Assembly: GCF_003589595.1 (NCBI RefSeq)
Contig: NW_020653200.1
Location: 3,833,104 to 3,897,103, forward strand
Direction: 5' to 3'
Source: Hyposmocoma kahamanoa
Taxonomy: Eukaryota; Arthropoda; Insecta; Lepidoptera; Cosmopterigidae
Length of the DNA: 64,000 nt
In this document: positions 1 to 15,868 of the stretch, in pieces
How the letters are laid out: each line of letters starts with the position of its first letter
Numbering within the stretch: position 1 is the stretch's first letter
Notes under the pieces: model-generated
The model's database searches: none
What the model was told of the DNA's origin: nothing
The model's input: only the letters and a program-made list of their open reading frames with translations
Made by a program: the position numbers and the translations under genes

Positions 1-26
1 TATATATATATATATATATATATATA
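1..26. repeat. (TA)n microsatellite at window edge
   Basis: Thirteen TA units, cut by the window start, directly abutting a perfect palindrome. Confidence 0.95.
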
Positions 27-92
27 GCAACAATTCGTAATTTTTTAAATATGTATATATATATGCATATTTAAAAAATTACGAATTGTTGC
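27..92. repeat. Perfect 27-bp-arm palindrome
   Basis: Positions 27-53 and 66-92 are exact reverse complements around a 12-nt AT spacer. The arm begins GCAACAATTCGTAATTTTTT. Transcribed from either strand it would fold into a long uninterrupted hairpin. No target-site duplication is visible because the left side is (TA)n. Confidence 0.95.
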
Positions 93-926
93 TGACCCTG
101 GTACAACCAGAATGGTATACATAGCATTGTGTCAATCTATACTTTGCTACTGCATAATTACTAGGAGCGGTACAAATGTACTCTTTTAAAATTAGAAAGA
201 GCCCCTAAGAGCGGCACTCAAAACTTCCTTATATCTTTCTTTTCGATTTTCCAGTACTTACTGTACAAATTGAGCAAAGTACATACGGTACAACTATTAT
301 ATAATTGAGTATCCTGTTGGACTATTACATTCCCAATTACCATACGATTCCTCTATATTTAAGTACTAAAACACGTAAGGTTATTATTTGTCGTAATACC
401 TACATTACACTTTGGGTTTTCTCATAGATCGTTTTAATTTTTGGCTGGTTTCATATTATACATACTCGTATAATAAAGTAAAAAAATATTCTAAATCTGT
501 ACCCATTAAATAAAAAATATTGCAAACAAACCATTTCTAAATAGCCATACTTTGAATTATGTACAAACTGAAGATCTGTTGTTGACGAACACATTGCATT
601 TAATTTCATGCATTGACAGAACTATACACACCCGTACGTACGCACACACGCACGCAAGCACGCACACGCGAACACAAAAGCACGCACAAGCGTTTGATTC
701 CATGTATTAAGTTTTAGTGATTCATCATGGCTTGCTAAGCTATTACTGCATTTACATACAATTTTTACTGTTATATCTGTGGGGTGGATGCCTAGTGACC
801 CATAGTACAGGTTTTACCCAGCTTGGACACCATTCTGCCATTGTAGCTTTATTTTTATCTATATTCGTACAAATTGTCATTGTAATATTTGTAAAGTATT
901 GGGATAAAATATTGTATTACTAGTAC
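93..926. other. No gene seen; probable downstream secernin intron
   Basis: This lies after the donor site of the last visible secernin exon, so it is probably intron. A CA/CG-rich simple stretch runs from about 627 to 692. I found no further secernin-like exon on the minus strand here. Confidence 0.6.
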
Positions 927-5232
<4,306 letters not shown>

Positions 5233-5546
5233 CTTTTTTTATACTACCAATTTCCGTGACCACAGACCACACATTGGCCGTGACGAACAAGTCGTGCACC
5301 TGGTGTTAAGCGACATTCTAGTCCATAGCAGTTGCAATGCCACTCAGAGCTTTAAATCGCAAAGATCTGAGAGGTACTGCTACTGCGTCTTTCACCCTGA
5401 GACAAGTTGATTCTTGTATTCACCAGCACCCTTATTGTTCAAAGCTGGAACGTTGTAAAGCTCACATTACTGCTTGGCGGCAGCAATAGGCAAGGTGGCA
5501 GTACTTCCCTGGACGAACTCCTTCATAAGAAGCTCTACTGCTACTG
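5233..5546 (-). mobile_element. Lepidopteran SINE, copy 1 (Metulj-like)
   Basis: Ten copies of this roughly 270-300 bp repeat occur in the window. Read in its own direction, a full copy starts CAGTAGAGCTCCTTGTGAAA, passes GGCAGTACTGCCACC, GCCGCCAAGCAGTAATG and TTTAAAGCTCTGAGTGGCA, and ends ACGACTTGTTCGTCCC followed by TATCATAAAAAAA. The A-rich 3' end makes it a SINE-type retroposon. The family name is from memory of the Heliconius SINE called Metulj and is tentative. In this copy about 25 bp separate the poly(T) (the element's 3' tail) from the body. Confidence 0.8.
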
Positions 5547-6859
5547 AATCTAATATGAAATATAAGTATAAGATGTACGTAAAGGCAATATAATTCATTT
5601 TAATCGTACGGAAACATTTTATTGAAATATAAAATTTTTATAATTGACTTGGAAGCTTACATTTCATTAAAATAAGATAAATTATCGCCACGCTGATTTT
5701 ACGCCGGTCAAGTTCTACGGTGGCGGCGGCGGCAGCGCGGCAGTGACGTGGAAAACCCGTTGTCGGCGGCGACGACGCGACGCGACGGGGCGGGCGAGCA
5801 TGTCTAGTACCTACCAACCCTTTTTTTCTATATCTATGCTAGCAAGCGAGTGGCAAGGTAGCGTTATCGTTAACGTGACCGTTATTTGTTCCCTCAGAGC
5901 GGGACGCCTGTAAATTTATTATTGTTTTAAAAATAAAACATATGTTTATGATAGTTACGAAATTGATTAAAAAAAATTAAAAAAGAACTAAAAATGATCG
6001 AAAATTTAAAAAAGAATTAATCTAAGTACAGTCTGGTGGCGCCATAATGTCATGTGTGTCCTGCTGTTTTGTCAAAGAGGGACATAATCGTTCCTGAAAC
6101 CTACATGAAAACGTTTTTTCGTTACATTAAAAGAAAGCGTTTCTTGAAATGCTTTCAGAAAATAACGCTGTCCTAATTGTTAAGTATTTTGGGGACACCG
6201 GAACACAAAGGTTAAAAGCGGGACTGTCCCGCTTACAGTCGGGCGTATGGACACGTTAGTTATGGTGCAGGGGACAATAAATCATATTATTTAAAGATTC
6301 AAAAACAACAATTGAGACTGAATTTGATACCAACGCCTATTACAATGGACATCTTACACTCGGCTGCATTCACACGAGATATTGAATACGAGTATGTATG
6401 TGCTTCAAAGGTAATCGGACTGTATTATATTTTCTGTAGAGGGAGCAAACCACTGCTATGCGGGTGATGTCCTAGAACTAGCACACAGCGACGTTTGCGG
6501 CTAAATAGACACTCCTTCGTTTACAGTGTTTATATTATTTTCTGGTATAATTATGTAAACGATAAAGCGAGAAAAACTTTTATTTACTTTTTATGCGCAA
6601 ACTCAAGTCCTTTAGTAAAGTTTGAAATACTGTTGCTGAAAAAGTATCGCGTAAAAAACTTTGAATAGGTACCGAGAACTGAGAATGGAATTAAGCATTT
6701 CAGTAAATAAGTAATTGAATTATGCTAAAAGCGGAATTATTCAACAATTACTTACTTAATTACTCAGCAAAATAAAGTTAGTGAGCTCGATCAACCGTCG
6801 AAACAAATCCCACGATTGTTGAGCTAGCTAGGAGTAGGGTACCTATGCTTCAGGTTACC
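5547..6859. other. Intergenic; contains a GC-rich repeat piece
   Basis: Mostly AT-rich. Positions 5700-5800 are a sharply GC-rich stretch of GGC and CGA runs (GGCGGCGGCGGCAGCGCGGC), which resembles dispersed lepidopteran repeat sequence. No coding frame is supported. Confidence 0.4.
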
Positions 6860-7640
6860 TTTTTTTTTAACGTCAGGAAATCCTCAGGGACATCCTACAC
6901 CCGGGGGAGGCGAAGGGTTATGTCGGACTCCTACCGACTAAAATCTGACGGTGTTCCATCTATTCACCATGTGCCGAAGTCACGGGAACGCTTGCGCATT
7001 CTTCCGCGACTCCGACTGTGATTGGTCCGACAGCGCCGAACCCCATCCCGGGGAGAGATTTTGTCTCCCCCTACACCCGTTGCCTTTGTCGGCAGCTGGT
7101 GAGCCATAGCTCTCCTTCTGCGACCCACTCTCCGACGGCGAGTCGGGTCAGGGGCTGCATCTTCCCTTTCCCTTTCCACCGCCTCCTTCTGTACCATTAC
7201 CTCCCCGCAGAATGCCAGGACTGCGTCTCACGACCTTTCGCTCCCAACCATTGCGCGAATTATGGTCGGGAGAGAAAGGTCGCTCCCCACGGCGGCGACA
7301 AGGGTACCGCGCTGCTCAGCCCATGCAGGACACTCCTCCAGAGTATACTGAGTCGTCTCTTCGAGACAGTTATCAAAGTGGTGATACACAAAGTAGGCTC
7401 CCTTCCGGCGATTCGGCATAGGTACTTCCCGAAGCAACCATGCCCCGAGAGCACCTGTGTCATGCGAAACGTCAGGACGCCAAGCTTCCTGTCCAGCCAC
7501 TCCGACAAGACTGGACGCTGCTTAAGGGTACCTACATCAACCCTAAACGTGTTGGAAACGTTAGACATACGTTCATAACGTAAAGATGCGACCTCTATAG
7601 GAAGTATTAGACGTAACCAAAGAATAGAATAGAATCTGTT
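6860..7640 (-). mobile_element. 5'-truncated non-LTR retrotransposon, R1-like, C-terminal ORF2 fragment
   Basis: Minus-strand frames give GHGCFGKYLCRIAGREPT, then after a frameshift the segment TLEECPAWAEQRGTLV and LPTIIRAMVGSERS, then after a stop MVQKEAVEREREDA with an Arg-rich tail. This is the C-terminal, zinc-finger-bearing end of R1-type ORF2 proteins known from Lepidoptera. The first Cys of the usual CHHC finger seems lost. The RT and endonuclease are absent. A run of nine T at 6860-6868 marks the 3' poly(A). It is at least two frames plus a stop, so it is dead. The long plus-strand frame at 7018-7578 is its antisense shadow. Confidence 0.85.
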
Positions 7641-7886
7641 CACTTGGACAACTCTTCAAGCCGACCAAGGCCCCAACTTTAATGTTAATTTTTAACATTG
7701 AGATACCTATATTGCAATTATGATAATATTTGTTATTCTGCTAAAATCTAGTTGCAATCACAGATAATTATAGACAAATGTTGCAATAGAAGTTGAGTCT
7801 CTATTACAGAACTAAAAATACAGTAGAAGTGGTTAGGTTAGTGGTCTCGGTAGACCTACTTGAGCTCATAGTCTAGAAATCAGGGC

Positions 7887-8184
7887 CTTGATTTTGATTG
7901 CCTCTCCCGATCGGAAAGTGCGTCTTTTCCGCGTTTAATATTGCGGATGGGCTACACGATTGGATCGATTGATTCGGATTTGAATTAAAATCAGGGCCTT
8001 GATGGGTTTCCGAGCTAGAAGCTGAACCTGATTCCTGCTATATCTTTCTAATTTGGGAGTTAAATCAATTATTGTTCCGATTAGAAATGTTAAAAGTTTC
8101 CGATCAGCCAGATGTGAATCGCAATTATGCGCCTCGACTCGGAAAAGACGCAGTTTCCGATCGGGAGAGGCAATCAAAATCAAG
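7887..8184. mobile_element. MITE with 45-bp terminal inverted repeats
   Basis: Positions 7887-7931 are matched in inverse by 8140-8184. Both read CTTGATTTTGATTGCCTCTC from the outside inward, then CGATCGGAAA with one or two differences further in. The 298-bp size, long TIRs and lack of coding fit a non-autonomous DNA transposon. No clean target-site duplication is visible, so the superfamily is undetermined. Confidence 0.8.
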
Positions 8185-9421
8185 CTGCAGTTCGCCGTTT
8201 TCGCTTTCTATGGTATGGCTGCATCATTATTTCGCGCAAATTCTCTAAATTTGTAGAAAAATGCCTTATTGTGCTGTTTTAGAGTGCATAAAAGATATTA
8301 CCTGTAGCAGTATTTCAAATCACCGGTAATTGTTATTTTAATAAATTTTCTGATTATTTATTCGTTCAGACGTTAATCGTTCGTCGTACTCCAGCTACTG
8401 GCCGCAAGATGGCAGCATGTCGAATAAAATTTCAAAACAAAATCAAAACGTCGTAACTTGCAATACAGGTACTGAACTTTTAATGATATAGCGACTGGGT
8501 AAAGTTTAAATTATATTAACAATCCAGAATTTGTTACATCTTTTCAAATTAAAAACTATGACCAATAGTTATCAACTTTTCATAGTTCTTATCATTTTGT
8601 TTATGACCGATAGTTATCGATGCTTATGGAACTTCCATTGTTTTTTCTTCCGTGGTCTCATTGACTTACAAATAAATGGACGACGGGTCTAATACAAAAA
8701 CCACGAAAAAATGTCCCAAGTCAACCTATTCGAAATTTAAATTGTAATGTCATCGCAGTATCGCGCTGTCAGTAGAACAAATGAAGACTAAAGCGGAGTT
8801 TGGCGCTCTGTATACGATTTTAGCGCCTTACAAGTGCGGACACTTTTTAGCGCAGACCCGACGTCCGTATAATTGTAAGTCAATGCGTGGTCTCTATATA
8901 GTGATCAGCAGAGTGGCAGTGACGGCATTCATTCATTCATTCACAACAATCGATGTAGCATTATTAAAACTACCGTGCGAGTTACTACGCACATTTAAAT
9001 TTTTGTCTCGTTAAATCAGCAATTTAGTTTTCAAATTAAATATACAATGTATATTTATAATATTAATACACTAAGCCATCGTTTTGCCAAGCACGTGCGT
9101 GTAAGCAAGTCGATACTTGCCGTTGAAGAACAGAATACCAAAATATTGCAATGGCAGTTGAATAGTATCTCGATGGCTAGCCACTAGCAGAATACCTAAC
9201 GCGCTAAATCCTGCCATTGACAGGCTGTCTACACACAAGTGAGATGATTTGAAATTAGTAGGCTTGGGAGCCAGAAGGTTTTTGTACTAAACCACGCCTT
9301 TAGCAGAAAAGTTTATTTGTGGAGTGTTCGTATACATTCCCAAGCCAAGAGAAAAATGATTGATTCCAAAAGCCGAGAACTGCTTATTGTTGCTTATTAC
9401 GTTATAAGCAACAACAACGTT
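8185..9421. other. Intergenic; no gene recognised
   Basis: AT-rich with scattered short frames. At 9256-9350 a weak 10-bp inverted pair (AGGCTTGGGA / TCCCAAGCCA) about 90 bp apart may be a small MITE relic. Confidence 0.4.
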
Positions 9422-9473
9422 ACACTCCCGCTTTGAATAATATAACTTATTATATTATTCAAAGCGGGAGTGT
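9422..9473. repeat. Perfect hairpin, 24-bp arms, CTTA loop
   Basis: 9422-9445 and 9450-9473 are exact reverse complements. The arm starts ACACTCCCGCTTTGAATAAT. It is the first of three perfect hairpins within 250 bp. Confidence 0.95.
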
Positions 9474-9567
9474 TTAGAGTGACGTTGTGACGGCTTTTTG
9501 AATGGCACTTCGGGCCGAGTTAACTGGAACTAACACTTTTACAGAATTCTTCAACGGTAGTATATAA

Positions 9568-9633
9568 ACTGGAATATTGACTGTTGAAAATCCTGAGCCT
9601 CTGCTCAGGATTTTCAACAGTCAATATTCCAGT
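9568..9633. repeat. Perfect hairpin, 31-bp arms, CTCT loop
   Basis: 9568-9598 and 9603-9633 are exact reverse complements. The arm starts ACTGGAATATTGACTGTTGA. It shares its last three bases with the next hairpin. Confidence 0.95.
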
Positions 9634-9670
9634 CTTCGCTGAGAAATTCTCTAATTTCTCAGCGAAGACT
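9631..9670. repeat. Perfect hairpin, 18-bp arms, CTCT loop
   Basis: 9631-9648 (AGTCTTCGCTGAGAAATT) pairs exactly with 9653-9670. The loop is the same CTCT tetranucleotide as in the preceding hairpin. Confidence 0.95.
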
Positions 9671-10055
9671 GCCGAGTAAAGAGTGGCGTCGTTGTCTCGA
9701 CTGTTATTTCAACTGCTCTCTCAGTCTCCCCTCATTTGACTTCAGTCTCCCTGTAGTGGTGATTTATATTCAGCAACTTCATTTTGAATGTTCCAAATGT
9801 AAATAAGATTGTAATCTTTATTTACTGGACTGGAAGCATTAAGGTAAACGGGATTTTTAGAATAGGGGAAAAGGTAAGAAAGGACAACGAATGTAAACGG
9901 CTTAGCGGAATAAATTTTGGCTTTTCTCTTTAAATGGTATTACGATTACGTTACGTCACGCGTACTTAGAGTCAAATTTTTTCCCATGATGGTGGTTATT
10001 TAATTAAATAGATTAATTAAAAGAAAATACTTCTTCATCTTTTTCTTTTTCGCGT

Positions 10056-10395
10056 GTCGACTCTGACGTTTATATTTGTGAGGTCCAGTACTCTGCGACT
10101 GACACAGCATTATCAGTGGCGTTGTACAAGTCCTCACGCGTGCAGGTGTATGGGCACGCAGAAAAAGAGATGTGCCATAGTCTGGGGAGAGACACCACAA
10201 ATACATGCGCTCTCCAAGCTATAACCCCACCTGTGCATGCTCTCCGTGCTTCGGCCGACTTAGGTCCGCAGTCTATTTAGAGACTTCCAAGTGTGCCACG
10301 ATAGATTGAGAGCGGTGCTCTGACAGCGGAATGAGTGAAGCCGTGGTGTATGTCTCCTCCCAGAGATTTATAAGGACTTGGGTAGTTTCTCTATC
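10056..10395 (-). mobile_element. Degenerate non-LTR retrotransposon C-terminal fragment
   Basis: The minus strand, over several frames, gives VSPQTMAHL, then TPARVRTCTTPLIMLCQSQS, and a frame shift of the latter reading as DLYNATDN-like sequence. This resembles the C-terminal Cys/His segment (TM.HLL.CP) of lepidopteran non-LTR ORF2 proteins, followed by an A/G-rich 3' end at 10021-10060. It is frame-shifted and inactive. The clade is not determined. Confidence 0.55.
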
Positions 10396-11845
10396 CAGAG
10401 GGTATACTTAAATGAAGAAAATACAGTCTACCTATTTTATATCTTCGCCGTTTTGTTATGCTAAAAATGTTTCCGATGGCAGAATGTCCACTGCTCTATA
10501 ACTAAACGATGTTTGCGAATTCCTTTGCGTCTGGGCAACGGATAAATGGAACATAATTATATGTGTAACGAACTAGGTACACGGAAATAATTACAAGCAT
10601 CTTATTGATAAACTGATATTCGAACGACACAGCAAACCATTCTATATTTAAATTAATGATGATAAATGGTAAAAGGAGAACTTCCTAGACTATGCTCGGT
10701 TCGGCGGATTAAGTCAGTGATAGATGTAAAATTAAAGACAGACAACTTTAAATATTACTTTTGCATCAAATACGGCGCACTGTTTTATTACAAAAAATAT
10801 TTATGAGTGCTATCACAAAATATAACTATTATAAATGTCAGACTTCTACTTTAGACAAGTAGAACATTAACGTATTTCATTCACCAATTAGGATCATTAC
10901 GATTGAAAACGAGTTCGAAGAATACATTTTTTTTAAATTTGAAATAATTTTAATAGTATTTGAAGATCAAATAGTATTGAAGTAATTTTCGCTAATCAAA
11001 GTCTGAAGCGTAAAATAAAATGTGACCAAAAACCCTAGTCAATCTGATTGAAATCGACTCCGTGACTTATGCTACGGGGTTAGATTTCTAATATGATTAT
11101 GATGGCGGCACTAGGTTTCGAACTATTGCAGACTGATTCCACATCCACTTGTTTCTCTCTCGGTGATTCGAAGAGCCTGTAAACTCGTTTATAAATTGTC
11201 TCCGCTCTTGGAATGCCGGCGGCGCCGGCAGTACTATGATCTGTCGTCTGTCGCGTCGCTTGGAATAGTATTGTAGACTTTTTTGACTTGACTTTTACCT
11301 GCTGTCTTTTTGCAATCTTGATCATTATTTACTTGTTTTTTTTCTGTGGACAGTTTTGCGAAGTTTTTCAAATTTGAACAGGTTAATTGACCTAATCGTG
11401 GTTTTTTCGAAATTACACAGGCTATAACACTCGCATATCGGCCAACATTGGATATAAACGTTTGTAGTCGATATTTTACATTATTTCTGTTGTGAGTTTT
11501 TTGTCTCTATGTGGCAAAATCAATGATGTAATTGTCGTTTAAGTATAGATCTAATAGCTCGTCTTCGACATAGCTCGTTTATAGCTGAAAGTTTGATATA
11601 AAAGTTTACTTGAAATGTTTGTGCCATCGGAATATTGATTATAGACGCTTTAAATTTGTTAATATAGCGTAAGCAATTTCGAACGTTAAAATATTTTTTT
11701 TTCACAGACACTTATTTCGCAAAGTTTGTACATTGGCAACCTTTGGTGACTAGGGAACTAATACAGTCTTACGCAAAAGGCAAATAGGTAAGGACGGAGA
11801 GCCGAGGTTTGTTTGGCGGACAGCTCTATTAGGGGCTTTGCGTAC
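10396..11845. other. Intergenic; no gene recognised
   Basis: A minus-strand open frame at 11080-11325 includes AGAAGIPRAETIYKRVYRLF and a GC-rich core (GCCGGCGGCGCCGGC). It may be repeat-derived coding sequence, but I cannot name it. The rest is AT-rich. Confidence 0.4.
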
Positions 11846-12230
11846 CTATTCGAGTTCAGCACTAGCCAAGTAGTCACATTGGAACTTCAACATGATCATA
11901 TTAGCTTGAAACCATAAGTCGCCAAGTTCAGTTCGCACGTTTCGGCCGGCGGACTGCCAGATGAAAAACTCAATTGGTGCCAAGGTTTGCGAAGTACTGT
12001 ATGTAAGTACGGACTTATACCAGTGTAAACCTTTATCGTTACACCCGTTCTGAGCCAAATTCACTAGATCTAGATCAGTTTTTAGTAGAGTACAGTTAAG
12101 AAAGGAAGGTATAGTGTCTTCACTGCTCAATTCTCGGGGAAATAAGGGCTGATGATATGAGAGAGACGTAGCTTTAGTACATCTTTGTACCCTTCATTAT
12201 TGGCGAAAGGGTTGGCGTGTGTGACTTAGC
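11846..12230 (-). pseudogene. Unrecognised coding-like fragment with one frameshift
   Basis: The minus strand first reads NPFANNEGYKDVLKLRL and HIISPYFPEN up to a stop. The adjoining frame continues without a break as LSSEDTIPSFLNCTLLKTDL, GCNDKGLHWYKSVLTYS, APIEFFIWQSAGRNVRTELG and KFQCDYLASAELE, then stops. The amino-acid composition (spaced hydrophobics, several Trp and Cys) looks like real protein rather than a chance frame. I do not recognise the family. It could be a decayed host gene copy, an exon with an overlooked splice site, or an unusual transposon ORF. Confidence 0.35.
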
Positions 12231-12454
12231 TTAGGATTTTATAAAGTGAGGTTTTGTTATGTTTCTCGGGCCATATGTAATCGGGTATAATTTGGTTATT
12301 GCATATAAGTGCAAATAGAATGTAAGAAAAACTTTTAGCTAGCCCGTTGCACCAATACCAATACCAACTTTTAGCTGCATAATGTGCAAGTTTAATATAT
12401 TTCTAGGATAAACAATTATTCCTGTACGCAGACTTAATGCAGCTTTTTTTTATT

Positions 12455-12719
12455 TGTTTTTTATAACATCAAGTGACGAACGAATAAGTCGTGCGCCTGA
12501 TGGTTAGCTTTAAATTGCAAAGATCTGAGGGGCACTACCACTGCACCCGACAACCTGGGACAAGTTGACAAGTCCCATGTGTCTGTAATTTCACCAGTAC
12601 CCTCACCCTTCAAAAGCGGTACACAGTAATGCTGACGTTACTTGTTGTTTGGCGGCAGAATTAGGCAAGGTGACAGTACTACCCTGGACGAATTGTTTCA
12701 CAAGGAGCTCTACTGCTAC
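12455..12719 (-). mobile_element. Lepidopteran SINE, copy 2
   Basis: Near full length, with the poly(T) and TATAACATCAAGTGACG 3' terminus at the left. One diverged internal section (GGCACTACCACTGCACCCGA) retains the family pattern. Confidence 0.82.
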
Positions 12720-12869
12720 ATATACATACAATACAAGAATGTTGAGGACATGGTGAAGTGCTTTAATTTTCTTCTCCTCGGGTTTTTTATCAATTTGTGC
12801 CTGTAAGATGTAGGGTGTTTAGAAAGCCACCTACTCTACGATATTGATATAATCTTCTCTCTCTCGGCT

Positions 12870-13430
12870 CTTATGTTAGACAGGGATGAGGCATGTAGGC
12901 GTGCTAAAAGTGCGAGTAATGGGGATTCTGATCGGAGATTATACAGATGTTTACGTAGTTCAGTTAAGTATGATCCGAAAAGAGAAACAGCAGTATTTTC
13001 AGTACAATGTCAATAACAATATAAATAGGCCTCGTAAAATGTGGAATGAGATCAACAACGCTCTGGAGACCTGTGTAGGTAATGAACTACCAACACACTT
13101 ACAAAATCCTGAGGCTCTCAACAGGTCATTTTTGGATTCTATTCCAAATTTTGACTCTCATGAGTGCCAGGAAGAAACAGTTTTGGATTAGCATGTATAG
13201 TAAGTTCAATTTCCATGAATTAACAAAAAAATACGAATTTTTTAAGATAGTACTCGACTTCTTCTAACGCTGTTGGCATTGACGGAATATCTTTTAAAAT
13301 GATAAAACTTACTCTGACGTACATACGTTAACTGCAATCACTGCTATGTTGAATAAATCGTTACAGATTGACATATTCCCCCTCTCGTGGAAAATGGCGC
13401 TTAATAAACCAATCCCAAAAATGCCGATTG
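12870..13430 (+). mobile_element. Non-LTR retrotransposon fragment: linker and start of RT domain
   Basis: Successive plus-strand frames give RRLYRCLRSSVKYD, then REKQQYFQYNVNNN-like sequence (frame with KEKQQYFQYNVNNNINRP), PRKMWNEINNALETC and NPEALNRSFLDSIPNF. After a shift come NAVGIDGISFKMIKLTL and AITAMLNKSLQIDIFPLSW. The order is that of the linker and first RT blocks of Jockey/CR1-like elements (K.WW/KMW, then GIDGIS..M, then FP..WK). At least two frameshifts, and no catalytic YADD block follows, so it is a dead internal fragment. Confidence 0.7.
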
Positions 13431-13613
13431 TCAATTAAGCTTAACCTTCTCATTAAAGATGCTCTGTGCACATCAGTGGAGTTACTTAGGTTGGTAAATT
13501 AAGCAAAGATGATGTAGAACAGGCCGCATATTGGAAACGAATGAACAAACTTTTAGATTTTAGTGAAAAAAAAAATTGGAACAGGTGTAAGGAAGGTGAG
13601 TGTTCCTCATCAA

Positions 13614-13829
13614 TTAATGTATAAAATATTCGCAACATCCAAAGAAAGCCGGTGCCCGTAAATCATTTATGTAAATAACAAACAACAATGAGGCGAAATA
13701 TAGAGTAGGTACTTTATGGAACCCCACGCCGGATGTACTAGCGACTTCCCGCCGGTTTCTGACGGTTTTACCTCCCGTTTCCGCCCGGCACTGGTTCCCG
13801 GTGGCACTCGCTACCGGCCCAGTTCTCAC
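13614..13829 (-). mobile_element. Possible RT remnant (LLFVIYINDL block)
   Basis: The minus-strand frame contains SLLFVIYINDLRAP, matching the RT segment that follows GVPQGS in non-LTR elements. The preceding sequence is GC-rich and shows no clear PQGS. It is probably a tiny retroelement relic. Confidence 0.4.
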
Positions 13830-14537
13830 CGCCTACCTTTTTGCGTAATAACGTAAAAGTCTCTTGATCTAAGACTTTTTAAAGCCAAATCAATATAACA
13901 TAAAAATGCAGCGATTTTTGCAATAAGCGACTAGATTTACCGATTTTTTGAAAATTGGAAGTGAAACTGTTTTTCGGATAAAAATTCGCGCCAAATCAGT
14001 TTCGAGCTCATTACAGGTCCCGCAGTCACGGCTAATTTGAGGTTTGATTGAAAAAATAGATATAGGATCCGAAGAAATATTACATTTCCAATTATCTTTT
14101 CACAATACTCACATAACTTTCTTAAGTTTAAAAAAATATAAAGTCATTGAAATAATTTAGCACAAATAAACTCAATTACAGTATTCACTGGCGGTGAGCG
14201 TTTACTAAGTAAAATTTTACCAATATAATGGGAGTTTTTAGTCGAACTGATTATTTTTACATCATTTATCATCGCTGAACTTTGGATAGAGGATTTGACA
14301 TTCTTGACAGGGCTCATTTAATCTTCATAAGTGTCTGATACATGCACCACTGAATTTCGAATCGAGTTTACAATGAAAGGCAGAAAGTAATTAAGGCAAT
14401 GTGCCTATTTATTTAGATTTCTTTGGCAATACATAGTGGAATAACATATTTCATTCTAATATGTTAAAATCAATGCTAGAAAAAATAAAATAAAATAAAA
14501 TCAATGCTTGAAAGGTTGAAATAGAACCCATTTCTGT
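13830..14537. other. Intergenic; no gene recognised
   Basis: AT-rich. An (AAAAT)n run of about 25 bp sits near 14478-14502. Confidence 0.4.
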
Positions 14538-14571
14538 GGGTGTGTGTGTGTCTGACTGTGTGTGTGTGTGT

Positions 14572-14625
<54 letters not shown>

Positions 14626-14657
14626 GCGTGCGATTCTCTCTCTATCGCTCTCTCTCT
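14538..14657. repeat. (TG)n followed by (TC)n microsatellite
   Basis: GT dinucleotides with a few interruptions to about 14621, then a TC/TCTC tract at about 14634-14657. Confidence 0.95.
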
Positions 14658-15546
14658 TTGTTTGTTGACTTGAATAAATAACGGTATAAACTTACATCTA
14701 AGTAATACAATGATAGCTTTGCGAGTTTGATAGTAATATTAATAAGAAGTCTACACTTTGTATCTTTCAGTACAGATGTCAGGGGTGCTTATGACCCTTA
14801 TGACAGTATCTACATTCGTCTATTGGGAAGGACGATACCGGTGACGGTCAGAATTATAAGTTTTACTACACAGGCCAAATTGAAGGTGTACAGATTAGGT
14901 GTACGGAATCCAAATTATACAATTTCGCAAAAGTTACCTGGGTAATGGGATTGACAAAAAACGTATACTTTAGTTATATTTTTTTAACGATAGAATTCTA
15001 ATTTTTGAAGCATTTTAGTACCTTGTAGGTTTTATTGTCGGAGTAGTAACGAAGTTCAAAAAGAGGCAGGAAGTGTACAAAACTCTTAGAATGGCAACCG
15101 GAGTTGCGGCGTGTTCAAGAAAAGAAAGTACATTTCACGAATATTTACAGACGTACTCCTAAACGTGATGTAACGGTCTGTATAAGGTTCATACTTTTGC
15201 ATTTACTTATTTATAAATATTACCTAATATTCCAGCATGAATCAGGAATAAAATTTTTTTTTATAAAATTTCTTCATGCAACGGATGTCCTTTGTTGAAA
15301 GAATCAATTTTGAACGGTTTCACTTTAAAATTAGTACAACAATATACTCTTCGTTGCACATCAGAACAAAATGAAAAAGGATAGGTAAAAACGGGACAGA
15401 GTATAAAAGTCGACTTTATTGTTTCTTCATCGTTATTTATTGTTCTAGCAATGAAGTCAAATGGTCACTTTAACGAGATATTAAGTTTAAATAAGATATA
15501 AAATATAAGATATTAAGTTTTACTTAATATCTCGTGTACAGTTTAA
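14658..15546. other. Intergenic; no gene recognised
   Basis: Short frames only. Just before the next SINE, 15478-15535 is an AT-rich imperfect inverted repeat (GATATTAAGTTTAAATAAGA and its near complement). Confidence 0.4.
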
Positions 15547-15852
15547 GTAGCAGTAGAGCTCCTTGTCAAAGAGTTCGTCCAGGGAAGTACTGCCACCTTA
15601 TCTATTTCTGCCGCCAAGCTGTAATGTTAGCATTAACTGTGTTCCGGTTTTGAAGGGTAAGTAAGGGTGCCGGTGAAATTACAGGCACATGGGACTTGTC
15701 AACTAATGTCTCTGGATGACAGGCGCGGTGGTAGTGCCCCTCAGATCTTTGCGATTTAAAGCTCTGAGTGGCATTGCAACTGTCATAGACAGGCGTTTAG
15801 TTTACATCAGGCGCACGACTTGTTCGTCCCGTCACTTGATATTATAAAGAAA
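15547..15852 (+). mobile_element. Lepidopteran SINE, copy 3 (near complete)
   Basis: The best full-length forward copy. It runs from GTAGCAGTAGAGCTCCTTGT to CGTCCCGTCACTTGATATTA and an AAAGAAA tail. Confidence 0.87.
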
Positions 15853-15868
15853 TACCACTAATGTCCAA

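Noticed and set aside
7018..7578. 186-residue plus-strand open frame
   Set aside because: It is the antisense of the R1-like element on the minus strand, which gives recognisable protein.
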